A DNA stretch of 64,000 nucleotides from Aurantibacter_A sp965215845 (GTDB taxonomy: Bacteria > Bacteroidota > Bacteroidia > Flavobacteriales > Flavobacteriaceae): assembly GCA_965215845.1 (NCBI GenBank), contig CBDCEL010000003.1, positions 186,001 through 250,000 of the forward strand. Reading direction: 5' to 3'. A program made the position numbers and the translations under genes. Under the pieces are notes generated by a model. The model had not been told where the DNA came from, did no database searches, and worked only from the letters and a program-made list of their open reading frames with translations. Below are positions 9,069 through 16,833 of this stretch, piece by piece (the first letter of the stretch is position 1; each line of letters opens with the position of its first letter).

Positions 9069-10157
9069 TTAGATTTTTACCTGACAGTTCTGCGCAGCGG
9101 ATTTATAAATAGCTTCCACCACGCGAATATCACGAAGGCCTTCCTCTCCTGGAACAAGCATATCTTCTCCGTTCATTATGGCCAAGGCATCATCATCCAT
9201 TTGTTTGGCCTGCTGGTTCTCCAATGGAAAGTTGATTATCGTACCGTCTGACATGCTACCATTATTGCCACCATATGACGAATGGGGCTCCATTTGTAAT
9301 GAACCTTTTTCATAGGTCACTTTCAGGTAATTCATTTGCATTCCGTAGCTGGTATGACATGCCGCACGTGCACCACTGGGAAATTCCAATTGAAACATCG
9401 CGGTTTCCTCTACCTCGTGATATATTTCGGGTCGGGTTGTAGAGGTCTGTGCCAAGACCGAAATCGGTTCTTCACCTGTGGCCAGTCTTGCTCCTTGAAT
9501 GGCATATACACCCATGTCGCCCATGACACCTCCTCCCATAGCTTTTTTCTGTTTCCAATGGGTCGAGCGGCCATCAAAATAGCCCGCTGCGGAAGTGACC
9601 ATTCTCACTTTTCCGAATGGTTGCTCTTTTCCCACTTTCATATAGGCCTGAATATTGGGGTCATGTTGACAGCGATAGCCAATGGAAAGCTTGACCTTAT
9701 TGTCGTTACAGGCCTTTATCATTGCCTCGCACTCAGCAACGGACGGCGCCATTGGTTTTTCGCACCAAACATGCTTTCCTGCATTTGCCGCTCGAATCGT
9801 ATATTCGGCATGCATTGAAGGCGGCAATACGACGTATATGACATCGATGTCGTCATTATCGGCAATCGTATCATAATTATCATAGTTATAGACATTCTTG
9901 TCGGCGATACCATATTTTTCCTTCCAAATGGGAATTTTTTCCGGACTTCCGGTGACGATACCTTTTAGTTCACAATTTTTTGTCAATTGTAGGGCTGGGG
10001 CCAACAAATCGGTGCTGTAGTAACCAAGTCCGACCAAGGCGATTCCCAGCTTTCTCTTTTGAGGTCGAGTTCCGCAATAAACCATGCTGGGTACTAATGC
10101 CGTGGAAGCCGTGATTATACCCGCCTGTTTAATGAAGGTTCTTCTATTTTTTTCCAT
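9069..10157 (-). CDS. Gfo/Idh/MocA family oxidoreductase with Tat-type signal (GFOR-like)
   Basis: Start taken at the ATG at 10157; a TTG two codons upstream is possible. The 362-residue protein opens with a twin-arginine signal (NRRTFIKQAG, hydrophobic run to about residue 25). Then comes a Rossmann NAD(P) domain (GIALVGLGYYS), the family EKP motif (VWCEKPMAPS) with its catalytic lysine, and a GFO_IDH_MocA C-terminal domain (GGGVMGDMGVYAIQGAR). The C-terminal features resemble glucose-fructose oxidoreductase-type enzymes, which carry tightly bound NADP and are exported. It would oxidise or interconvert sugars in the periplasm. It is the first gene of a two-gene unit with the AraD1 gene. Substrate unknown. 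Confidence 0.88.
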   Translation of the reverse strand: MEKNRRTFIKQAGIITASTALVPSMVYCGTRPQKRKLGIALVGLGYYSTDLLAPALQLTKNCELKGIVTGSPEKIPIWKEKYGIADKNVYNYDNYDTIADNDDIDVIYVVLPPSMHAEYTIRAANAGKHVWCEKPMAPSVAECEAMIKACNDNKVKLSIGYRCQHDPNIQAYMKVGKEQPFGKVRMVTSAAGYFDGRSTHWKQKKAMGGGVMGDMGVYAIQGARLATGEEPISVLAQTSTTRPEIYHEVEETAMFQLEFPSGARAACHTSYGMQMNYLKVTYEKGSLQMEPHSSYGGNNGSMSDGTIINFPLENQQAKQMDDDALAIMNGEDMLVPGEEGLRDIRVVEAIYKSAAQNCQVKI

Positions 10158-10280
10158 CTTCAAAGTGTTAGAATGGAAAAATTACGATAAGAATTCGAAT
10201 AATTCAATCTTGTTGAATGAAGATGTGGTTTTTCGTTATGGAATGATAGATTCCAATAATTTCAGCCCCTCGCCCCTGAG

Positions 10281-11105
10281 TTATTCCTTTACCTTGATTA
10301 AAACCGCCTCACAACTTTTCAGGTCGGAATTCAAAACAATGTTCTCAGAGGTTTTTCCGTCGACAATTTCAATGGAAACGGTATTCGGGGGGTATTTACC
10401 CAAATTGTTGGCGTATAGGAAAAGATCGTTGGGTTTTGAGGGGTCGAGTGTCAATTCGATTTTCTTCTTATAATATTCAAGGGAATATTTCGAAATGACC
10501 GCTTCGCCATTTAGATAAATGGAGACGATATCACCGTCTTTACGGCTGTGGTCCCAAATATTGATACTGATTTTATTGCTTGAAACCGACATCTCGTCCA
10601 CATAGGTCAGTTTTCGCCCATCAAAGACCGTCCTAACTTTTGGTTCTTCGACCAAATTCTCAATAGGTTTTTTTTTCTGCCGTGGTAATTTGTTTATGGT
10701 AAATAATGGGGTAGCGTACTTTGCGATGCTGTACTTGTCATCGGGAAAGAGTTCGATGGCGATTACCCGATAGTTCGTGCCAGCCTGCAAACCACGATGC
10801 AACGGTATTTTGTTTGCAAATCCGTTATTCTCGAAAACACCCAGTTCATGTACGACCATATCATCCTTAGAGAGGTAGAATTTGATGGTTTTATGGGAGG
10901 GAATATTATTTGAGCTCCACTGCAGTTCTACCTGGCTGGGTATGGTCCAGACCGTTCCTTTTGTCGGATATGATATTTTAATGGAAGTCTTCAGGCCGAT
11001 AACGGGAATTTCCCCGAAGGAATCATACGTTTCACATTCATTGGAATGTAGCGAAAAGCTGATAAGTAGAAGGGACCCTATGAGGAGAAAATGTGATGGT
11101 CTCAT
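10281..11105 (-). CDS. Exported protein: Kre9/KNH-like Ig domain plus WDH-C-terminal domain
   Basis: This 274-residue protein has a signal peptide (MRPSHFLLIGSLLLISFSLHS). Residues about 40-145 look like the Ser-Thr-rich/Kre9-KNH-type Ig fold: ISYPTKGTVWTIPSQVELQW and a closing Y-A-T-PLFTI strand. The C-terminal 95 residues carry a pattern I recognise from many secreted Bacteroidota proteins: NIWDHSRKDGDIVSIYLNGE, then LDPSKPNDLFLYANNLGK-YPPNTVSIEI and a final ILNSDLKSCEA strand, an extracellular beta domain with no settled function. No enzyme motif is seen. The gene stands alone on the minus strand. Confidence 0.65.
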   Translation of the reverse strand: MRPSHFLLIGSLLLISFSLHSNECETYDSFGEIPVIGLKTSIKISYPTKGTVWTIPSQVELQWSSNNIPSHKTIKFYLSKDDMVVHELGVFENNGFANKIPLHRGLQAGTNYRVIAIELFPDDKYSIAKYATPLFTINKLPRQKKKPIENLVEEPKVRTVFDGRKLTYVDEMSVSSNKISINIWDHSRKDGDIVSIYLNGEAVISKYSLEYYKKKIELTLDPSKPNDLFLYANNLGKYPPNTVSIEIVDGKTSENIVLNSDLKSCEAVLIKVKE

Positions 11106-11206
11106 AATTTTATTACCTTTCTTTAAGATCTAGCTAAAACTAGAACGGCAAACAATATGCCATATTGTAGTTTTATATGTCTCATCTGAAGGTAATATGC
11201 AGAATC

Positions 11207-11262
11207 AAAAAAGGTCGTTGGGGCCGAGAACCTCAAAGATTCCCGACCGACCCAACAACCTT
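11207..11262 (-). terminator. Long hairpin terminator on the minus strand
   Basis: Outer arms 11211-11222 and 11251-11262 pair over 12 bp with one mismatch (AAGGTCGTTGGG / CCCAACAACCTT), and the inner segment pairs further with a few mismatches. Read on the minus strand, the stem is followed by six T (11212-11207). It would end a transcript containing the small ORF at 11300-11389 and perhaps the aminotransferase gene. Confidence 0.6.
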
Positions 11263-11299
11263 ATTCTTTAAAAGATCTGTGGATTTCTAAGTTCGCTAT

Positions 11300-11389
11300 T
11301 CAGAAAAATAGAATGTAAAGCGACCATAAAAAACAAAATCCGCAGAAAGAATAAACCAAGTAATCGTTAATAGTAGTTTTATCTTCCAT
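11300..11389 (-). CDS. Candidate 29-residue membrane peptide
   Basis: An ATG at 11389 opens a 29-codon frame ending in TGA. The peptide begins with a charged, polar segment (MEDKTTINDY) and then runs into a hydrophobic, aromatic and cysteine-containing helix (LVYSFCGFCFLWSLYILFF), a plausible single-pass membrane peptide. It lies 200 bases downstream of the aminotransferase gene on the same strand and just upstream of a strong minus-strand terminator, so it probably is transcribed. No clear promoter or ribosome site is seen and I know no family match. Could be a chance ORF. Confidence 0.35.
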   Translation of the reverse strand: MEDKTTINDYLVYSFCGFCFLWSLYILFF

Positions 11390-11481
11390 AACATTTGGGT
11401 TTATATATAAAACCGAAAATTCAGGTCGAAGACGATTATCAATCTATGTAATGGGAAAATATTCGATTTGGAGTACGAAGT

Positions 11482-11500
11482 ACCGTCAAACGGTTTTTTT
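11482..11500 (+). terminator. Terminator-like hairpin on the plus strand
   Basis: A perfect 5-bp stem (ACCGT, loop CAA, ACGGT) is followed directly by T7. No plus-strand gene ends here, so it may end a small untranslated plus-strand RNA or arise by chance. Confidence 0.35.
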
Positions 11501-11587
11501 AATCTATGAAGTGAAATTGCGAAAACTCAGAAAAACCCCGTAAAATGGCACTTCATCGACGAAAGGAAAGCCCGAAAAAGAAGAGAT

Positions 11588-12697
11588 TCACCCCATTACA
11601 GTCGTCAACGTCTGGCTAAATTTGGTGACTTGTTCGGTTGTGCCAGTACTAATTCTTGCCCAATTGGTGAATGGTGGGAAGGGTCTGCCTATGGTTACAC
11701 CTTCCTTGGCCATGTCGGCGATTAGGCCATTTATTGGGCGGCCTGATTTGAAAAATACAAAGTTGGTATGGGATGGAACGTATGGAAGATTCAGATCATT
11801 GAGCGTGTTGTAAATAATGTCTTTGCATTCCATGTTCTTCAATATGGAGAATTTATAAAAATCATCGTCCAATAAGGCTTCCTTGGCGGCCGCTATGGCT
11901 AGAATATTGGTCATGGCCATTACACTTTTTTTAAGCCTTGTTGCAATTTCAGGCTTGGCAATTAGATAACCGATTCGTAGTCCTGCCAATCCATAGACCT
12001 TGGAAAAAGTCTTGGAGACGATAATATTGCGATCTTCCTTGACCAATTCGACCATTGAAGGGTAGTCAGGTTCGGTAATGAAGTCGTAATAGGCCTCATC
12101 GCTAAAAATGATGGCCTTGTTATCGTATGAGGTGCAAAAGTCTTTCAGCGATTCTTTTTTCAACAATGTCCCAGTGGGGTTATTGGGATTACAAATAAAG
12201 ATCAAACTCGTGTTACCATTTATTTTTTTGGCCATAGCCTCGAGATCATGCTCCATCTTATCGTTAACAAGCACCCTATGGGCTTTGCCACCATGGTCTT
12301 CGGCATACTTTAGCATTACATGAAAGGTCGGATCCGCAGCAATGAGTTCTCCGTTGCCCATCCCGTATACCAGTCCGGCTGCCCTGAGCCCTTCCGTAGA
12401 TCCGCCAGTAACGACTACATGATCCTTGGTAACGCCTTCTTTCTCGGCAATGACGTTGACTAGACCCCTTAGTGCCGTAAAGGGATAGCGACAGGCATCA
12501 TCAAAAGTATTTGCGATGACTTCCCTGACCCTTTTGGAGGGTCCATAGGGATTCTCATTGGAACTGAGCCTTACCGACCCCTCCACCATGGGCTTTTTTT
12601 CAGATACAATGGCCAGGCCCTCAAAGCCCCCGAGTAGGGCATACCCCCCAGATAACCCAATTGTTCTGAGCCATTTTCTGCGATCTATATTTCTCAT
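11588..12697 (-). CDS. Tat-signal PLP-dependent aminotransferase (HisC-like, fold type I)
   Basis: The 369-residue protein belongs to class I/II aminotransferases, close to histidinol-phosphate aminotransferase: SSNENPYGPS near the start, NPNNPTG at 170-176, the SDEAYYDF motif with Asp200 and Tyr203, and the PLP lysine Lys233 in SKTFSKVYGLAGLRIGY. Unusually, it starts with a twin-arginine leader (DRRKWLRTIGLSGGYALLGGF), so it is likely exported folded with its cofactor. Its substrate is probably an amino acid or an amino-phosphate, but it is not the biosynthetic HisC: there are no other his genes around. It is separated from the downstream gene by about 480 bases and stands alone. Confidence 0.85.
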   Translation of the reverse strand: MRNIDRRKWLRTIGLSGGYALLGGFEGLAIVSEKKPMVEGSVRLSSNENPYGPSKRVREVIANTFDDACRYPFTALRGLVNVIAEKEGVTKDHVVVTGGSTEGLRAAGLVYGMGNGELIAADPTFHVMLKYAEDHGGKAHRVLVNDKMEHDLEAMAKKINGNTSLIFICNPNNPTGTLLKKESLKDFCTSYDNKAIIFSDEAYYDFITEPDYPSMVELVKEDRNIIVSKTFSKVYGLAGLRIGYLIAKPEIATRLKKSVMAMTNILAIAAAKEALLDDDFYKFSILKNMECKDIIYNTLNDLNLPYVPSHTNFVFFKSGRPINGLIADMAKEGVTIGRPFPPFTNWARISTGTTEQVTKFSQTLTTVMG

Positions 12698-12767
12698 AAT
12701 CTGAAATTATGGGAAATAAGATACGATTACAAAATTGAAGTATGAAATTTAAGGGAGGATACGAAAT

Positions 12768-13331
12768 CTACAGCTGAAATTCCTCGTTATTACTCTCTTC
12801 CTTTTCAAGTTTTGAGTTTGAGAAGGCATCCTTTAAGATGTAAGCCGCCACGATCAAAATGCCAACGACCAAAAGCGGAATCGCAAAGCGCCACTGAAGT
12901 ATGTTCAAAAGACTTCCGGCTATAATCGCCAAGGTACCTGCGACCATAGCACAATTCCAGATAATTTGAGTGGTGGTATTTCTAGCGCGTCGGTCCTCAT
13001 CCAAGAAATAGGCGGTTCCTTCCAAAAAGAACCACGTCAGGAAAGAGATGCCGATAACAATCTGAAAAATAAGGGTGTACGGAAAGTCTAGAATCCTAAA
13101 GATCCCATTGGCTGTCCAAAAAACGATCAAGACCAGTTTCACGTAATCAACGAAACGTTTTTCCGGTTTTCTCCAAAAACGGAATGGATATAGAATACCG
13201 ATTCCAAAAAAGGAAAGTAACAATACCTGATCGGCGTATGACCAGTCGAGTACACGCACCAACATGCCTGCCAAAAAGATCGCTATGAAGATTCTGAGTG
13301 GGGTTCTTAAGATTTTCTTTGCTAACGCCAT
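12768..13331 (-). CDS. Six-helix integral membrane protein of unknown function
   Basis: I chose the ATG at 13331 (187 residues); an earlier start at 13367 would overlap the preceding gene by 23 bases. Six hydrophobic helices are visible (beginning IFIAIFLAGMLVRVL, VLLLSFFGIGILYPF, LVLIVFWTANGIFRI, IFQIVIGISFLTWFF, IWNCAMVAGTLAIIA, FAIPLLVVGILIVAA), followed by an acidic, polar tail (KLEKEESNNEEFQL). No transporter or enzyme signature was recognised. It starts 13 bases after the stop of the zinc-ribbon gene, so the two are probably co-transcribed. Confidence 0.75.
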   Translation of the reverse strand: MALAKKILRTPLRIFIAIFLAGMLVRVLDWSYADQVLLLSFFGIGILYPFRFWRKPEKRFVDYVKLVLIVFWTANGIFRILDFPYTLIFQIVIGISFLTWFFLEGTAYFLDEDRRARNTTTQIIWNCAMVAGTLAIIAGSLLNILQWRFAIPLLVVGILIVAAYILKDAFSNSKLEKEESNNEEFQL

Positions 13332-13344
13332 GACATTTATCGGA

Positions 13345-13788
13345 TTAAATTGCCTTGATATTGGCACGGAGGCCTTCCATTATACCCAGTATATTGTCAA
13401 CGGTATCATTTAAATGATAAGTGACTAGATCATGTGGTATTCGAATTGTGGTAAAACCATTTTTGAACGAGTGCATAGTCTCTTCAAGATCTGTAATGGC
13501 CTGTTCAAGGGTGAGCATATTGTATTCGGTATCTATTTCGATATTGAGTTTGACCCTTGAGATGGCTATATCGATTGATTTTTTGCCGTCCCACCATTCG
13601 AGCATGGCATTTACCCCCACTTCCTTGAGTCCATAGTACAATTGTATTGCCTCATTGGGGGTACCATGTTTTTCTTGAAGTTGGAGCATCAGATCCGTGT
13701 GCTTATCGCATAGTTCCACTTCGAATATATCCATGGAGTTTTTATGATCTAAGTAGCTCAGCTCTTTTTTACATTCTAAGCATTTCAT
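13345..13788 (-). CDS. Hypothetical protein with N-terminal zinc ribbon-like and DUF559-like C-terminal part
   Basis: This 147-residue protein starts with CLECKKEL and continues to LCDKHTD, giving Cys-x2-Cys and Cys-x2-His pairs that could hold zinc. The C-terminal part, IDIAISRVKLNIEIDTEYNM and later FTTIRIPHDLV, resembles the core of DUF559/very-short-patch-type PD-(D/E)XK folds (a D, then an acidic E-x-D pair, then a basic strand). That fold reading is my inference and the usual lysine is not evident, so it may bind but not cut DNA. It precedes the membrane protein gene and is transcribed away from the Nramp promoter. Confidence 0.5.
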   Translation of the reverse strand: MKCLECKKELSYLDHKNSMDIFEVELCDKHTDLMLQLQEKHGTPNEAIQLYYGLKEVGVNAMLEWWDGKKSIDIAISRVKLNIEIDTEYNMLTLEQAITDLEETMHSFKNGFTTIRIPHDLVTYHLNDTVDNILGIMEGLRANIKAI

Positions 13789-13867
13789 TAAGCAGGTAAT
13801 TAAATTTGGGACTATTATAACCGCATATTTGCTCGTATAGTATACGGAGGTGGCATATTGCCCCCAG

Positions 13868-13899
13868 TTTTTAGACGAACTGCAAATTTTTAGACGAAC
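13868..13899 (+). repeat. 13-bp direct repeat, probable regulator binding site
   Basis: TTTTTAGACGAAC occurs twice, at 13868-13880 and 13887-13899, 19 bases apart centre to centre, about two helical turns. The second copy is followed by a short inverted match (ACGAA / TTCGT). It lies 21 bases upstream of the -33 element of the nramp-pxpABC promoter, where an activator would bind. Confidence 0.5.
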
Positions 13900-13919
13900 G
13901 ACACTTCGTTTTGTTAAAA

Positions 13920-13950
13920 TTGTGGTGTAATGGTCAGGTTGATAGGTTTG
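13920..13950 (+). promoter_or_regulatory. Strong consensus promoter of the nramp-pxpABC unit
   Basis: TTG at 13920-13922, 20 bases, then TAGGTTTG at 13943-13950 is a full match to the Bacteroidota consensus TTG-N19/21-TAnnTTTG. The expected start of transcription is near 13956, about 40 bases before the ATG at 13996. Confidence 0.65.
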
Positions 13951-13995
13951 ATTTGTACCCTAACAATTATATTTACCCAACCCCTCACTTAGATT

Positions 13996-15195
13996 ATGTT
14001 CAAAAAAATGGGTCCGGGAGTTCTGGTGGCTGCTGCTTTTATAGGGCCAGGAACAATCACTGCCTGTACTTTGGCCGGTGTTCAGTTTGGTTACGCGCTG
14101 ATTTGGGCAATGCTCATCTCGATAGTGGCCACGATCGTTTTGCAGGAGATGTCTGCCCGTCTGGGAGTGGTCACCCAAAAAGGGTTGGCCGATGTCATAA
14201 AGTCTGAGTCAAGATCAAAATGGTTGCGTTATGGCGCTATTGCCATCATTTTGTCGGCCATCGTAATTGGCAATGCTGCTTACGAGGCTGGCAATATCGG
14301 CGGAGCTACTTTGGGCCTTGAAGCACTTTTCGGAAAAAGATATTCCCATATATATGCCTGGGTCATCGGAATATGTGCCTTTGTTCTTTTATACATAGGG
14401 AACTACAAATTTCTGGAAAAGGCCCTGGTTTCTTTGGTCATGGCCATGAGCCTCTCCTTTCTGCTGACCGCATTGATAACCAGACCAAATCTTTCAGAAT
14501 TGCTTGAGGGCCTTTTGATACCCTCGGTACCCAAAGGAGGTTTATTGACTATTATCGCTTTGGTGGGAACAACGGTAGTGCCCTACAACCTTTTTTTGCA
14601 CGCTTCGCTAGTCGGCGAAAAATGGAAATCGGCAAGTGATCTGAAGGACGCCAGACGTGATACGATAATGGCCATTGCCCTGGGGGGGTTGGTATCGATG
14701 TCCATAATAGTGGCGGCTGCAAGTATTCAGGGTGATGAGGTGACCGATGTTATGGGTCTCGCAAAGGGATTGGAGCCGCTGTATGGCAATAGCGCTAGGT
14801 ATTTTATGGGGATTGGTCTTTTTGCAGCAGGAATAACCTCTGCGATAACGGCGCCGTTGGCAGCGGCCTACGTGGTAAATAGCTGTTTTGACTGGCAGGC
14901 GTCACTAAAAGATTATAGGTTTAGGGCCATCTGGATGGTGATACTGTTTCTCGGCGTTATTTCACTGTCCTTTGGCATAACACCGATTCAGATCATAAAG
15001 TTCGCCCAAATTGCAAATGGGATTTTATTGCCGATAATCGCAGTTTTTCTCCTGTGGGTGGTCAACCAGTCAAACGTATTGGGAAGCTTCAAGAATAACA
15101 GGTTCCAAAATATTTTAGGTTTCGCTATTTTGGCCCTGTCAATTTTTCTTGGGATAAAGGGTATTTTATCGGTAATGGATCTGAACTCGTTTTAA
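13996..15195 (+). CDS. Nramp-related transporter lacking the metal-binding motifs; candidate 5-oxoproline carrier
   Basis: The 399-residue integral membrane protein belongs to the Nramp family by overall sequence: GPGVLVAAAFIGPGT in helix 1 and TVVPYNLFLHASLV in helix 6, with about eleven helices of the LeuT-like fold. True Nramp metal carriers have DPGN in helix 1 and A-x-x-M-P-H in helix 6; their Asp, Asn and Met side chains bind Mn or Fe. Here these read GPGT (17-20) and T-x-x-V-P-Y (192-197), so all three ligands are lost. It is followed by pxpA, pxpB and pxpC in one direction. I infer that it imports 5-oxoproline or a related acid rather than a divalent metal. A bare Nramp metal-transporter label would mislead. 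Confidence 0.85.
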   Translation: MFKKMGPGVLVAAAFIGPGTITACTLAGVQFGYALIWAMLISIVATIVLQEMSARLGVVTQKGLADVIKSESRSKWLRYGAIAIILSAIVIGNAAYEAGNIGGATLGLEALFGKRYSHIYAWVIGICAFVLLYIGNYKFLEKALVSLVMAMSLSFLLTALITRPNLSELLEGLLIPSVPKGGLLTIIALVGTTVVPYNLFLHASLVGEKWKSASDLKDARRDTIMAIALGGLVSMSIIVAAASIQGDEVTDVMGLAKGLEPLYGNSARYFMGIGLFAAGITSAITAPLAAAYVVNSCFDWQASLKDYRFRAIWMVILFLGVISLSFGITPIQIIKFAQIANGILLPIIAVFLLWVVNQSNVLGSFKNNRFQNILGFAILALSIFLGIKGILSVMDLNSF

Positions 15196-15349
15196 GTTTA
15201 TGTTTGTTATCGAGAAAGAAGTCCTTTGTTGACCGGTGAGGGCATTTTTGGTTATACGATAGCTACTGCATCCGGAAGGAGTAAGATCAAGAAACAAAAC
15301 GAAAAATTCACAAGTAAAAGATAGACTTAAAACTAGTTTGCTATTTTGA

Positions 15350-16099
15350 ATGTACATGGAAACTATTGAAATTGATATCAATTGTGATCTTGGTGAAGGC
15401 GTAGGCAATGAAGAGGGCCTAATGCCTTACATCAGTTCGTGTAACATAGCTTGCGGAGGCCATGCCGGCAGTATTGAGAGTATTGAAAAAGTCGTCAACC
15501 TTGCCCGCAAACACCAAGTCAAAATAGGGGCACATCCCTCGTACCCAGATACGGAGAACTTTGGACGGGTCTCGATGAAGATTCCTGAAAATCAGCTTGT
15601 GGAAAGTATTCAAGAACAAATGCATACGTTGAAGTCCGTTTTAAAGTCAAAGGGTATTTCCTTGAGTCATATCAAGGCGCATGGTGCGCTTTACAATGAT
15701 ATTGCAAAAAATACGGAATTGGCAAATGCCTTTTTAAAAGGAATAGGGAGGTATGTCGGCTTAGCCTCCATCTATGTGCCTTTTGGCTCTGTCATTGCCA
15801 AGGAAGCGCCTAAAAATGGGTTTGAAATCATAAGGGAGGCCTTTGCAGATAGAAATTATAATTTTGACCTCAGTCTGGTCTCCCGGAAACTTCCTGAGGC
15901 CGTAATTACCGATAGCAAAAAAGTATTGGAACATCTTTTGTATATGGTCAAAGGAGGCTATGTTCGAACCTTAGAGGGTAGAAAAACCCATATCGAGGCC
16001 GAAACGTATTGTATACATGGTGATACGCCTTCTGCTGTCGAAATATTGGCCTATCTTTCGGAAGAGTTGCCAAAACACAATATTCGCATCAAAAAATGA
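15350..16099 (+). CDS. pxpA: 5-oxoprolinase subunit A (LamB/YcsF family)
   Basis: A 249-residue protein with the LamB/YcsF signature: IDINCDLGEG near the start, ISSCNIACGGHAG with conserved Cys and His, and KIGAHPSYPD. PxpA works with PxpB and PxpC to open 5-oxoproline (pyroglutamate) to glutamate with ATP, in the cytoplasm. I use the ATG at 15350; a second ATG at 15356 is equally possible. It lies 154 bases after the Nramp-like gene; its stop overlaps the pxpB ATG (ATGA), suggesting coupled translation. Confidence 0.94.
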   Translation: MYMETIEIDINCDLGEGVGNEEGLMPYISSCNIACGGHAGSIESIEKVVNLARKHQVKIGAHPSYPDTENFGRVSMKIPENQLVESIQEQMHTLKSVLKSKGISLSHIKAHGALYNDIAKNTELANAFLKGIGRYVGLASIYVPFGSVIAKEAPKNGFEIIREAFADRNYNFDLSLVSRKLPEAVITDSKKVLEHLLYMVKGGYVRTLEGRKTHIEAETYCIHGDTPSAVEILAYLSEELPKHNIRIKK

Positions 16100-16833
16100 A
16101 GTCATATTCCATTTCCATACGGCCTTATGGTACACATGCAGTTCTAGTGGAATGGCCGAAGGAAGTTGACGATGCCATTCTACAAGACATTCTTCGATTT
16201 AATCGATACCTTAAAACGACATACCTTGGTGAATCGGGTTGGGAGATGATACCGGCCTACAATTCATTGACGATAGTTCGTAACGGCGAAACAGTAAATT
16301 TCGATGAATTCAGCGCTCAGCTAAGAAAGTGGTATGAAGAGGATACGCCAGAACATTCAGGTCAAAGATACCTATTGAGGCTACCTGTTTGTTACGATCC
16401 AGATTTCGGAATTGACCTCGACGATGTTTCCGAAAAATTGAAACTTTCCATTCCCGATATTGTAAAGCAGCACACCGAGGGTGCCTACCGTGTTTTCGGA
16501 ATTGGTTTTCTCCCGGGATTCATGTATTTGGGCGGGCTTCCAAAATCCTTGGAAATACCAAGGAAGGCCGAACCACGGTTAAACGTAGTCAAGGGATCTG
16601 TCGGACTTGCAGGCAAGCAAACGGGTATTTATCCTCGACAGTCGCCAGGTGGATGGAATATCATCGGTAATTGTCCTATTTCCATTTTTGATGCTAAAAG
16701 GGAAAACCCGTGTCTTGTAAGTGTAGGGGATCAAATTCAGTTTTACGCCATTTCGAGGGCCGAATACGATTTGCACAAAATTGAGGGCGAAGTCGGAATT
16801 TACAAAGTGGAAAAAACAAAAATCGATGCTTAG
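16096..16833 (+). CDS. pxpB: 5-oxoprolinase subunit B (KipI family)
   Basis: This 245-residue protein carries the KipI/allophanate hydrolase subunit 1 domain over residues about 5-215: a start of SIRPYGTHAVLVEW, the central GIGFLPGFMYLGGLP, and PRLNVVKGSVGLAGKQTGIY followed by QSPGGWNIIG. It forms the catalytic ATP-dependent 5-oxoprolinase with PxpC. In Bacillus the homologue KipI also inhibits a sporulation kinase, but that role does not apply here. It overlaps pxpA by 4 bases and pxpC by 8 bases, a tight operon. Confidence 0.93.
   Translation: MKSYSISIRPYGTHAVLVEWPKEVDDAILQDILRFNRYLKTTYLGESGWEMIPAYNSLTIVRNGETVNFDEFSAQLRKWYEEDTPEHSGQRYLLRLPVCYDPDFGIDLDDVSEKLKLSIPDIVKQHTEGAYRVFGIGFLPGFMYLGGLPKSLEIPRKAEPRLNVVKGSVGLAGKQTGIYPRQSPGGWNIIGNCPISIFDAKRENPCLVSVGDQIQFYAISRAEYDLHKIEGEVGIYKVEKTKIDA

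Larger units (their letters stand above)
11106..11587. other. 482-bp intergenic region with terminators and a small ORF
   Basis: This gap lies between the exported Ig-like gene and the Tat-type aminotransferase gene, both on the minus strand. It holds a candidate 29-codon membrane peptide gene (11300-11389), a long hairpin with a T tract on the minus strand (11207-11262), and a short terminator-like hairpin on the plus strand (11482-11500). No tRNA-like fold was recognised. These are listed as separate entries. Confidence 0.6.

Noticed and set aside
10202..10218. ATTCAA-TCTTG-TTGAAT inverted repeat upstream of the Gfo/Idh gene
   Set aside because: Six base pairs in AT-rich DNA are easily expected by chance, and there is no support from a promoter.
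11588..12697. Histidinol-phosphate aminotransferase of the his operon
   Set aside because: It has a Tat leader and no other histidine genes are near.
13996..15195. Ordinary Mn/Fe importer MntH
   Set aside because: The metal-binding Asp, Asn and Met are replaced (GPGT and V-P-Y), and the neighbours are oxoprolinase genes.
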